64,000 bases of DNA from Sinorhizobium terangae (lineage in GTDB: Bacteria > Pseudomonadota > Alphaproteobacteria > Rhizobiales > Rhizobiaceae): assembly GCF_029714365.1 (NCBI RefSeq), contig NZ_CP121661.1:1-64000 (forward strand), given 5' to 3'. Position 1 is the stretch's first letter. Each line of letters begins with the position of its first letter. Made by a program: the position numbers and the translations under genes. Shown piece by piece: positions 44,241-53,200 of this stretch. The notes below the pieces were generated by a model. The model was not told the origin of the DNA. It ran no database searches and was given only the letters and a program-made list of their open reading frames with translations.

Positions 44241-44738
44241 TTACGGCAATTGGTAGCCTTGGTATCCCGCACTAGGATCAAGTGGCCGCGGGCGCACTCC
44301 TGACTGAGATTGAAATGCATCATAGCTGACGAGGTGGATTGCAGCCGACAGACTGCGAACGTCTGTTCTTACGCCGAGTACGATCGACAAGACTCCTGGT
44401 CCGACCGCCGTGGCGACGCGAGTTAACGAAGCGAACTGGCCTGTAGGCGTCTGAATGCCCATTATACTGTCGTCCTGTTGAAGCATGACGACGCGCCCGT
44501 CGCGCAAAATGGCGGTACAAGAAAGCGTGGTATTGGGATTGCGCCCGAAGACCCCGATCCAGAAGGCCTCGTCTTCAGCGACCGGCAGGCTTACGTTTGC
44601 CTGCGCGCCGAAGAGTGGCAAAGTCCCGAGGCTCGTAGGAAGTTTGTCGACAAGGCCGGTCGCAGGAAGGCGATAGCGCTGGAATGAAAACGTCAAGCAC
44701 GCGAGCGAGAGCAGTTGCCGCGTTTCATCAATGCTCAT
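44241..44738 (-). CDS. Unknown 165-residue protein coupled to the caspase-like protease
   Basis: The third gene of the metalloprotease-caspase operon. From MSIDETRQLLSLACLTFSFQ the protein is mostly beta (LPLFGAQANVSLPVAEDEAF, TTLSCTAILRDGRVVMLQQD) with a hydrophobic VATAVGPGVLSIVLGVRTDV near the centre. I do not recognise it. The ATG at 44738 overlaps the caspase stop by 11 bases, so it is made with the caspase and may be a substrate, inhibitor or docking partner. The longer upstream frame is inside the caspase gene and disregarded. Confidence 0.55.
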   Translation of the reverse strand: MSIDETRQLLSLACLTFSFQRYRLPATGLVDKLPTSLGTLPLFGAQANVSLPVAEDEAFWIGVFGRNPNTTLSCTAILRDGRVVMLQQDDSIMGIQTPTGQFASLTRVATAVGPGVLSIVLGVRTDVRSLSAAIHLVSYDAFQSQSGVRPRPLDPSAGYQGYQLP

Positions 44739-47433
44739 CGAAGTCGCTGTTGACCGCCAGCTCGTCTTGGGCATGTGTTTCGCCTGGGTATTCCTGATCA
44801 ATCTTATCGACTGCCACCTTTGGGTTCGCAGAGCCTTCGTTGTATTTTATCGCCGGTCGCATCGATTGCGACATCGATCTCGATATCGAGCGAACCGCAG
44901 CAGGGGGCAGCCGGTAGGCTTCTGCGAAGCTGTGCATCACCTCGGGATCTGGCGGAGGCTGCGTTTGGCTGCCCGGGGGTCGAATAATTCCCGACAAGCG
45001 TTCGAGATTAGCAGAATCGCGCTCGCTACCTCCGCGATCCGGCCCGCGCATCGGGTGCGCGGCGGGGGCGTCAAGTTCCCCGTCCAAAGGCACGTTTGAA
45101 GCGAGTGTCTCGCGATCTCCGATGTCCTTCAATCCAAGCGAAGGCCCGCCGACTGACCGATCCGGGCTGGTATGCGCGTCTGTAGCCGCCTCGATCAGTG
45201 CGTCGCGATAGTGCGCTCGGGTCTCAGCAGTCGACCATCCAAAATACGGAGGCATAACGACTTGAGCGGCTACGCGTTTCCACAGCCGTAACGACACCAT
45301 CTTCGGATCTTTGCGACTTGCTTCCACCATTAGCCGCCAGCTTCGCTCGAACATCGGCGGTGTATCGAAGGGCCTTCGGCGGCGCAAATCCTCGTTCGCA
45401 CACATAAGCGAGAGCGCCTCCACGTCCGGATGATCGCCGCCGAGCAACGAGCGCAGGTTTATGACGACCGGATCCAATTGGCTCAGGTCCACATCTGCAC
45501 GGCGAGCATGCTCAATCAGCAGCAAATGAGCGCCGACTATCCCTTCGATAGGACTGTCGAATTTGTGCAGGAGAAGATCACTTAACTCCCGATTAAGAAT
45601 GGCGCGGCCGTAGGCCAATGCGAAGAGAGCTTTTTCCAACCGATCGTTCTGCTCATGGCGCCAAGGCTGATTCTGGCGACGCATGATAATAGTACGGCGT
45701 GGCAAAGTTTCGGGGCCCTCACTGCTTGTACGCGATCGAAGTAGATAAACTTCGGTCCGCCAGCCGCGCGCGGTCACGAGCGACACTTCGACGATGCCGA
45801 TTTGGGGATAGGGGTATCTCAAAAAGTAAGCTCCGGGAGCGACATTCGCCGTGAGGTGGGCGCTACCGTCGAAATCCCCCTCACCAAGCGTCTTCACGCC
45901 GGAGCGACCGATGTCTCCAACTACCTTCCCATTCGCGCCCAGAACCCTGATGCCCTTCCACGGATTGGCAATCGAATAGCCGGTATCCTTTGGAGTCCAT
46001 CCGCGGGCGACGACGGCTATTTGCGAGCCATCGGCCGGCACTGCATTGTTCTGCACTTCGCCGACCAGGACGGATTGCCGTTCATGAGAACGAGGAGCCC
46101 CGTTGAAGGGCACCGCCGAGGCGATACCTGGCAAATCGCGCGCCGTTACGCTTGCGCCCGGTGCATAGTCGCCGTCCAGCAAGAAGACATCGTCGACAAA
46201 ACGTCGTCCGACGCGGAACCTTGAGCGATAGAGCCCAAAAGGTAGATCGACCTCCACGTGACCGCCGGGAGCGACCACCGGATCGAAATTGGCGTCCTGC
46301 AATATTATCTGATTGGCCGTATCGCCGGCGCTTAGGGTCACATGGAACAGCGGCCGTCCAGACGGCACGAGGACCGGAGACCCGCGTTGAGAAACATTGA
46401 CTCTTTGTGGGCCTACGACTTCAAAACCTTGTCGAAGGTCCCCACAGTCGACTACGTGCAGGCCCACGTGCAGGTCCAGCCTCGTCGTTTTTTCCGCCGT
46501 TTCACTGACAAATTGCGGCCCCGGACCAGACCAAACCCTCAAAGTCCGGCCGACAACCTCATCAGGAAAAATCAGTTCGACCGAGTAGGTTTTTGGCTTC
46601 ACATTGGTCGCCAGAACCAGTGTTTGGTCCGCTGTCAGGATATCCGGCTCGAGCGAAACATCGATGTCGTCCCGATCGGAATCTGTGAACCAATGATACA
46701 TCGAATTAACAAGCCAGTTCTGCAACGTCTTGCCGGTCACAAGATTTGAGCTGTTTGCCGCGGCGCCCGTAAGACCTTCGAGCAAACACCACGTGAAGAC
46801 CCCGTGAAATTTGCCGTTCTCGGTCGGCAAAGATCGCTCGACCGTTTTCTTCGGAGCCTTTGCCGCGTAGGCGAGAAAGCATTCGCCAGGTGTCTCATAT
46901 GAATTGATGAGCTTGTAGGGTGCCGGCCGGGGCACGGCCGTGACGAGGCGGTTCATGCAGGCGTCAAGCAGTAAGACATACTCGTCGAAACATGCCGCAT
47001 TGCGCCACCAGTTGAGCCAATTGGAAATACCGATATTCGTGTCCGCCCTGCCCTCCGACGTATTTGCGGTGAGCAGGCACCCGTTTCTGTCGGCCGAAGC
47101 AAAACCATGTCCCGACAAGTAAAAGTATATTCGCTTGCCGACCCTGAACCCCCGTCCTGCGTTCCTGCTCGCACAGGCCATGTCGTAGATCCATTTGAAG
47201 GCGGCTTTGTTTAGATGCTCCGGCCAGGGAATGTCGTCGCCAGGCTCCTTGTTTACAAAGTCCGCCGACGTCACGCATTTAATGTTGGCCGGCGGTATGT
47301 TCCCTCCGGAGGGGCTCTTGAGCCAATCAACAAAGGCGGCAGCATCGTTCTGCGGTCCTCTTAGGCCGCCGTTTACAAGATTGGGATAATGCGACAGTGC
47401 GACGACAAGCGCGTAATGGTCGACGTTTGCCAT
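44728..47433 (-). CDS. Large caspase-like (C14) protease
   Basis: A 901-residue protein with an N-terminal caspase-hemoglobinase domain. HYALVVALSHYPNLVNGGLRG opens it; GKRIYFYLSGHGFASA carries the catalytic His (about H109) and EYVLLLDACMN the catalytic Cys (about C159), the dyad of metacaspase-like proteins. Residues 300-600 form beta-rich repeats (YSVELIFPDEVVGRTLRVW, SVLVGEVQNNAVPADGSQIA), and 600-780 are helical. The tail is Pro/Ser-rich and disordered. I chose the ATG at 47433 (MANVDHYALV). It lies four bases after a zinc-protease gene. Bacterial caspase-like proteases act in suicide responses; here substrate and trigger are unknown. Confidence 0.75.
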   Translation of the reverse strand: MANVDHYALVVALSHYPNLVNGGLRGPQNDAAAFVDWLKSPSGGNIPPANIKCVTSADFVNKEPGDDIPWPEHLNKAAFKWIYDMACASRNAGRGFRVGKRIYFYLSGHGFASADRNGCLLTANTSEGRADTNIGISNWLNWWRNAACFDEYVLLLDACMNRLVTAVPRPAPYKLINSYETPGECFLAYAAKAPKKTVERSLPTENGKFHGVFTWCLLEGLTGAAANSSNLVTGKTLQNWLVNSMYHWFTDSDRDDIDVSLEPDILTADQTLVLATNVKPKTYSVELIFPDEVVGRTLRVWSGPGPQFVSETAEKTTRLDLHVGLHVVDCGDLRQGFEVVGPQRVNVSQRGSPVLVPSGRPLFHVTLSAGDTANQIILQDANFDPVVAPGGHVEVDLPFGLYRSRFRVGRRFVDDVFLLDGDYAPGASVTARDLPGIASAVPFNGAPRSHERQSVLVGEVQNNAVPADGSQIAVVARGWTPKDTGYSIANPWKGIRVLGANGKVVGDIGRSGVKTLGEGDFDGSAHLTANVAPGAYFLRYPYPQIGIVEVSLVTARGWRTEVYLLRSRTSSEGPETLPRRTIIMRRQNQPWRHEQNDRLEKALFALAYGRAILNRELSDLLLHKFDSPIEGIVGAHLLLIEHARRADVDLSQLDPVVINLRSLLGGDHPDVEALSLMCANEDLRRRRPFDTPPMFERSWRLMVEASRKDPKMVSLRLWKRVAAQVVMPPYFGWSTAETRAHYRDALIEAATDAHTSPDRSVGGPSLGLKDIGDRETLASNVPLDGELDAPAAHPMRGPDRGGSERDSANLERLSGIIRPPGSQTQPPPDPEVMHSFAEAYRLPPAAVRSISRSMSQSMRPAIKYNEGSANPKVAVDKIDQEYPGETHAQDELAVNSDFDEH

Positions 47434-47437
47434 GCGA

Positions 47438-48136
47438 TTACTTCGGATAAACGGCACCAATTAGTGCTTTGTCAGCTGGCGAAAGTTCCGAGTTCAGCCC
47501 AGCAGAGAACCCATCTAGGGTCCAGGAGGCCGGTATCGGGTACATCATGATCGACGTAGGATCGACGGCCGTAGCCGTCACATCCTCCTTCGGATAGTAG
47601 CGGAACATGTTGTTCTCGATTGCGTTGTCGTCCCAGTAGTTTGGTGGCCCCTGAAGATCAGCGACGACTGCTGCCTTGTTCCACTTGATGCTATTTTCGG
47701 GGTTCTGGTGCTCGTGAATCAACCCCAGAGCATGGCCGAATTCGTGCAATACTACACGCCGCAGTTCTTGCTCGTCCGATTCCTCATCTATCCAGCCATA
47801 ATTCATCGTCGGTTCGGGTTCGGAGATGCGTCTGCAGAATGTGCCGAGATAAGACCACGATCCGTTGCCCCGAACAAAGTCGATCCGTATATCCGTGGAT
47901 CCATGATCGCGAAAATCCAAGGTAAGTTCGGCGAACCTCTCCCACTCCCTCGCTACCGATTTGACGCGCTCGTGCAGCGCTGGCGTTCCGCTCAGAAACC
48001 GGCAGCTAACGAGGTCGCCCGGCTGCCACTTCGCACCGTTTAAAACTGCGGCTCTCGGACGCGATATCTTCTGAATGTCGTGGCTGTCCTTGGGGGCATC
48101 TAGGATACATTTGCAGAAGTGCTTGGCATTAAGCAT
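47438..48136 (-). CDS. Astacin-like (metzincin) zinc metalloprotease
   Basis: A 232-residue protein with the full metzincin zinc site VLHEFGHALGLIHEHQNP (His at about 131, 135 and 141, Glu at 132) and a Met-turn SIMMYP further on, as in M12A-type proteases. GGAGGGA lies seven bases before the ATG at 48136, a strong ribosome-binding site and the probable start of the operon. I see no convincing signal peptide. The product may act in the cytosol, unlike most secreted astacins. It is followed after four bases by the caspase-like gene, so two different proteases are co-transcribed. Confidence 0.8.
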   Translation of the reverse strand: MLNAKHFCKCILDAPKDSHDIQKISRPRAAVLNGAKWQPGDLVSCRFLSGTPALHERVKSVAREWERFAELTLDFRDHGSTDIRIDFVRGNGSWSYLGTFCRRISEPEPTMNYGWIDEESDEQELRRVVLHEFGHALGLIHEHQNPENSIKWNKAAVVADLQGPPNYWDDNAIENNMFRYYPKEDVTATAVDPTSIMMYPIPASWTLDGFSAGLNSELSPADKALIGAVYPK

Positions 48137-48813
48137 CGGTTCTCTCCCTCCGCTGCGAATGAACTCCCCTCTAAATCAAACAGAACTTCGCCTCCGGCGG
48201 GCGCTCGCCGCGACGCCGTTGATGAATCGATCTGGCTTCTGGTCAGTCCCGCCAATACGGGCGCAGGCATCTCAGCCCTAGCCTGAAATCTACTATGAAT
48301 TGCAACACTTGCACAACGGAAATTTAGATTGTCGAAATATACGCTCGTCGCAGAATGAATTCGGGCGGACGAAGCGTTCGGTGCGCCTGTCGAACTGCCC
48401 GCGTGGCGTGGTTGGCCACCTTTTCGCGACGGATGAGCGGCCCCAGATGCTCGTCCCAGAAGATTTCGGCGACTGTATCGGGAGGTGCCTCTAGGAGCCG
48501 CTGTGGGTTGAGGAGAAGCTTATATTCGCGCGCGTCCAGTCAGTGCCGCATGATCCGAGTCCCCGTCGGAGCCTTGCAGAATCTGAAATTTCACCCGCTG
48601 CTAAATTATGCTTCATAGATTGTCTTCTGACAATCGCAAAACTTAAGAGAGTGCGACATATAGTAGAAGGCTAGCCGTTGGATGAAGTTCGGTGGCAAGT
48701 CAGACCGACGTCAGAAAGAAAAGCCACAGGAATTCGTCATGCGGAAATCCTATCTCTCATGCTACAGTCATGTCTCAACGGCAACACTGAATGAATTAAC
48801 CGGGAGAGATGCA
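48137..48813. other. Intergenic stretch upstream of the protease operon with a gene remnant
   Basis: About 680 bases without an intact gene. It must contain the promoter of the minus-strand protease operon (next to 48136) and that of the plus-strand small gene at 48814. A broken minus-strand frame at 48324-48551 is listed separately. I see no repeat or RNA gene. Confidence 0.4.
48324..48551 (-). pseudogene. Short broken reading frame with a coding-like tail
   Basis: The minus-strand frame reads ATG-CGG-CAC-TGA at 48551, then an uninterrupted LDAREYKLLLNPQRLLEAPP and DTVAEIFWDEHLGPLIRREK, ending at a TAA at 48324. The composition is protein-like, but the frame has an in-frame stop three codons after the only good start. 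It looks like the remnant of a small gene. I do not recognise the family. Confidence 0.35.
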
Positions 48814-49017
48814 ATGTCTCAAGAAGAGAATCCTACACACGAGGTTATTAAAGACGAGGTTTGCTGGGCGAATGTCCGGGATTCTGGCTCGGAAAAATGG
48901 GATATAAGGAGCGGAGCAAAAGTTACGTTTTTAGAAGATGAGGGTTCTTATACAAGAATAAGGACAAGTGAGGGAATAGAATGTTCACTAGCATCAGACG
49001 CTATCAGGAAGATCTAG
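48814..49017 (+). CDS. Small SH3b-like protein, AT-rich
   Basis: From ATG at 48814, preceded by GGGAGAG, a 67-residue protein is predicted: VCWANVRDSGSEKWDIRSGA followed by KVTFLEDEGSYTRIRTSEG. This pattern of a small residue-rich ANVR start, spaced glycine turns and closing strands is typical of bacterial SH3 domains. No signal peptide is seen. Codons are much richer in A/T than those of the neighbouring giant genes, which suggests a separate origin. The longer frame starting at 48682 has no good ribosome-binding site. Binding partner unknown. Confidence 0.55.
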   Translation: MSQEENPTHEVIKDEVCWANVRDSGSEKWDIRSGAKVTFLEDEGSYTRIRTSEGIECSLASDAIRKI

Positions 49018-49394
49018 TATGAATTGAACGATTAATATCTTGCTCCAGTGGTGTATGGCCGCGGAAGCTAGGGGATGCCCGTGGAATTGCTGCGAGGGCA
49101 GGTCTCGCGATGACGGGCACCTTGTTTTGAGGCGCAATCGGAGGTGTGGCGGAGACCGCCCAGCAGCAGCGGCATTGCTCTATATGTCAAACCCGACTGA
49201 ATGGAGGTCCTCATGATGGAAATCTGCCCCACCGAGACATTATTCGTCGAGGTGCAATCTTCGGCGGGGTTAGGCGCCCCAGTAGTCGAGACGCGCGGCA
49301 AACCAGACTTGGCCGCGATCGTCAACCGCGCACTATTTAGCCTCGGGGGCCGACGCGGTTCACTCGCTTCCTACGCGAAAAACGGGAGAAGGTC
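49018..49394. other. Intergenic stretch with one doubtful small frame
   Basis: A 72-codon plus-strand frame (49201-49419) begins MEVLMMEICPTETLFVEVQS but overlaps the next gene and ends in arginine-rich sequence. I would not call it a gene without homologues. Nothing else is evident. Confidence 0.35.
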
Positions 49395-49853
49395 ATGGAA
49401 GGGGCGAACATGGAAATAGCGCTCAATAAGAGCCTTGCCGACGATATGCTAACTTTAGCGAACACAGTATTCAGGCGATCGGCTGAACAGTATCGATATT
49501 TAATGGCCGGAATTGCTGCGCTCGCATTTCTTATAGTCAATACAGCGTCGAGTGGCATAGCTGAAGAGGCGCCAATGGCTTCATTATTGTCGTTTATCTC
49601 ACTGTCTAGTTGTGTTTTATCCATTGGTTACGCCTACTTTAATTACAGCGTAACTCTCACTGCGGTTTCAGGAGTGGAGGTGTCAATTGTAAATATCAAG
49701 CGGGCATCAAATGAGGACATTGGACATACGCTAAATGGCCTAAATGCCCTAATATCCGGTGAACTCACATCTGGCAATCTTCGCCGTACGCAGCTTGCTT
49801 GCGCTGCCTCAGTTGCGCTTGCGCTTCTGACTTTCGGTCTATTATTACTATAA
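49395..49853 (+). CDS. Small multi-pass membrane protein of unknown family
   Basis: A 152-residue protein with probable membrane segments YLMAGIAALAFLIVNTAS (about residues 35-52), LLSFISLSSCVLSIGYAYF (about 64-82) and a C-terminal ACAASVALALLTFGLLLL (about 134-151). The middle soluble part, VSIVNIKRASNEDIGHTLNG, may sit in the cytoplasm. AGAAGG precedes the ATG at 49395; an ATG at 49410 is a second option. It is relatively AT-rich, like the SH3b-like gene upstream, and lies in the gap between the caspase operon and the giant genes. No family is recognised. Confidence 0.55.
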   Translation: MEGANMEIALNKSLADDMLTLANTVFRRSAEQYRYLMAGIAALAFLIVNTASSGIAEEAPMASLLSFISLSSCVLSIGYAYFNYSVTLTAVSGVEVSIVNIKRASNEDIGHTLNGLNALISGELTSGNLRRTQLACAASVALALLTFGLLLL

Positions 49854-50220
49854 AAAGATACCTACGATCAAACTGCGGCGCGATGAAGTTGTTGACTATG
49901 GGAAAGCGTCTGCAAAGTGTCAACAGCCGGGAAAGAACCAGCCATGAACGGGAGATTCGAGACATTTTCTGGCAGCTTCGCGCGTCAGCGGGGCTGCGCG
50001 AGAAAGTCAGGACCCTGCCGGCTGCCGCCAGCGATGTCGAAAACGTGGGCGGTGCTTCTTCCTTATAAGCTGGAGAAATATGAACTCGAACGCCGCCAGG
50101 CGACTGGGTTTCTTTTGGTATGTAGCCTCGCAGAAAGGCGCCTATATCCAGTTGGCGGGGAGGCGGAAAGCAGGTAAGCGATGACGCTGCATATGGTGGT
50201 GCGCCGCGCCCCGGCGCACA
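49854..50220. other. Intergenic stretch before the giant genes' 3' end
   Basis: About 370 bases with only short, unconvincing frames. I see no clear terminator hairpin, repeat or RNA gene. Confidence 0.35.
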
Positions 50221-53200
50221 TTACTCCGGTATCGCGAACTCCCCGCGCGATTCCGGCAACTGCCCGCCGCCAGTGCGATCGACCTTGACCAGAAAGCCGA
50301 AGGGCGTTTCCGCCGGCGGTACACCCGACGCCACGAACGGCCACAAGAACAAAGCGCGCCGCCTTACGTGTCCGGCGATGAGATCGTTTAACAGGTCGGG
50401 AAGATCGATCTTCTGCGGGAGTGGCGCGGTCGCGAACAGCGCGGTGCCGACCGTGTGTCCGCCGTGCTGCAGCGTCGCCAGTCCGTAGGACGCCGCCGGT
50501 GGCGGCAACACCGGCTCGGCCACGATGCCGACATCGACCGTGATCGAATGCGCGATATTGTCCGCGCCTGTTCCGGTTACCGTCAGCTTTAGGCGATCGC
50601 CCGGGAGGAGTTGTGCTGGCTGGTCGTTCAACGCCGCGCCGTCGAACGTCTCGCGCAGGCTCGCGATAGCGATTGCATAGGCGGCTAGTCCGAGAACCTT
50701 GTAGCGAATCCCGGGCGCCGTCGTGGCGGCGATTGCAAGATCGCGCGCCGCGCCGCCGGCGGCCGGAACGACCTGCACGTCAAGCATCCATTGGCGGTTG
50801 TCGGGAGCTTTCGGATTGGCGTTCTGTGTCCGTTCGCGGCGCCAGAACGCGAAGTGAATCGTCGCGGCGGTGTCGTATTCGGCCCGATCGGCCGCCAATA
50901 CGTGAGGCACGTCGTCGATGCCGAGCGCGTTGCTCCGCGCCGGACTTCCAAGCTCGCGGTCATAGGCCGGATCCCCGAAGGCGAGAGTAAACGGCGTCTG
51001 CGGCAGCCAGCGCCGCCGCGCCGGGACGTGCGGCAGATCGAACACCAGCACCTGCGGTGGTCCCGGGACCAGATCCTCATTGGCTGCGCCAGCCAGGCTG
51101 TCAGTCGCCAGTGTCAGTTCGCCGGTCTCCTTGGGGTCTGCCGCCGCGTCGGTTGGTTTAATCGGGGCGCCGCAGCGCACCGTGAAGCGGATCGGCGTAT
51201 CGGCGGATGCGTCGCGCAGCGCCAACATGATGCTGGTTTGGGCGGCCTCGCGCCGGGCGGCGCCGCTGATGGCGAAGTCGAGCAGCAGCCGCTTCGCATT
51301 GGGATCGCCGGTCGGATGATCCTCCGCGTCGATCGTCTCGCCCCAGATCATCCTCTCAAACCGGATCACCGCTGTTCCCACCTGGAGCGCCGCATGGGGT
51401 AGGTGGCTCATTGTTCCGTTCTGCGTCGGCGGCAGAAGGCCGATGCGTGCAAGCGCGACGCGCGCGGGAATGTCGCCTGGCACGACCGCGACCAGGCGAA
51501 TCCGACCGCTCCAGCCCGACGAGAGCCAGCCGAGCGCGGGTGTGCCGACCGTCAGAGTCACGCTGCGCGGGTTGAGCGCGTGGTCGTTCGCATCGAGCAG
51601 CCGAAAGAAGCGCGCAACCACCGCGGCGCCCTTGATCAGCTTGAATAGCTTCGGTTTGTTGGTTGCCGGACTGCGCTCGTCGCCAGCGATGAAGGTCTGG
51701 CGCCGCAGTTCGAGCTCCGCGTCGTCCGGCAGTTTCGACGAGCGCGGCGCGCGGAGTTGCCGTGCAATCACCGGTCCGCGCGCGGCTGGCACGCCGAAGC
51801 GGGCAAAATCCGGGTCGAACGGCTTCTCCTGCCAAGTCAGTAGAACTCCCTCGTGCTGCGTGAGCATCGCGCCCGGACGCTGCCCCGTGGTAGTGACCTC
51901 GACCGGCCCGGGAAGAAGCGGTGTCAGGCGCGACCGGTCCTTTGCTGCCGTCGTGCCGACGGCAGGGATGCGCGATTGGCCGAACGCCGCCGTCAGCGCC
52001 TCGATGGTCGGGGCGCGCGCCCGCGGTGGCGCCAGCACCGCGAGCCGGTCGGGCGGCGAACGCAAGTCCTTAGCGGCACGCCGCCGGAATGCGGCGCGTT
52101 GCCCCATCGCGATGAAGGCCGCATGCGCGACCTCCTCGCTCTCGCGCGCCTCGTCCGGCGTGCTCGCGTCGAGGCCGAAGGCGTGCGCAGGCCACGAAAG
52201 GCTGCGCACGCGCCCCGCCCATGCGCGCTCGGTGTTGCGCCGCACCTCCTCGTTGCCAAGCCGCGCATGCATTTGCGCGAGCTCCTCGTTGCGCCGCTCG
52301 TTCGGCCACCCGAGCGCCGGCGAGGCATAGATTGTCACATCACGGTCGCGCAGCGCGACCGACGGTTGCCCAATCAGGCCGGGTGGCGCCGGCTTGGCGA
52401 ACGTCCAGTCCACATGCGGGAACGGCGCGGCCGCATCGACGATTGTCGTACGCTCCGCCGTGGGATCTGCGGCCGGCGGCTTGTCGTGAATGGTCAGATA
52501 GCTCGTGTCGACCCGGGCGAGCATGACGACGCGCGGCGCGGCGCTCAGGCTGAAGGCGCGCAGCGCCGCCTCCGCACGTTGCGCACCCTGCAGCGCGAGC
52601 GCGTTGCTCGCGGGATCCGACAGCGTCGCCGCAAGCGCGGGCGGCAGGATCTCGGCGGCGACCTGACGCTCGTCCGCTACCAGCAGCGTGACCGCGGGCG
52701 GCGCCCGTTCCGGCGCCGCCTCTAGCGGCCAGACGCTGACGGTAAAGCGCGTCTCCCGGTGCGGTACGTCCTGGCTCGGCGCGACGCATCGCACCGCGCG
52801 TCCGAACCAGCGGGCATCGGGCGCGTGCGCGAAAGCCTCGGCCACCGTGCGCAGCGCCAGCAGGGTGCGCGGAAACAGGGGAGTCTCAAGTTGATTGTTG
52901 AGCGCGCTCGCGCTTTCCAGGAAGGCTTGGTCCACCGCCATGGTGGCCGCGGCACTGTCCGGCTGCGCCGCGCCGACAATTGCCGCGAAGCGCGCCTCGA
53001 CCAGGCTTTGCGTCCCATCCTGAACCGAGAATGCTCGCGGCGGCACTCCGTCGAGCCGGCGCGGCGCTCCCGCGGCGGCGTCGTGCGCCGCGATCTTGTA
53101 CATGCGCGTGCTCGCGGCGATCTGCGGACAGTAGTTCAGTGGACCGATCGACGGGGTGTCGTCCGCCACCTGCGCCCAGGGCAGAATCCATTGCGGCACG

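Noticed and set aside
49201..49419. 72-codon plus-strand frame before the small membrane protein
   Set aside because: Overlaps the next gene in another frame and ends in arginine-rich sequence; no family match recalled.
51443..52330. Long plus-strand frames opposite the giant genes (also 51853-52725, 55595-56674 and others)
   Set aside because: Antisense shadows in very GC-rich DNA; composition is serine/arginine-rich and no start site is convincing.
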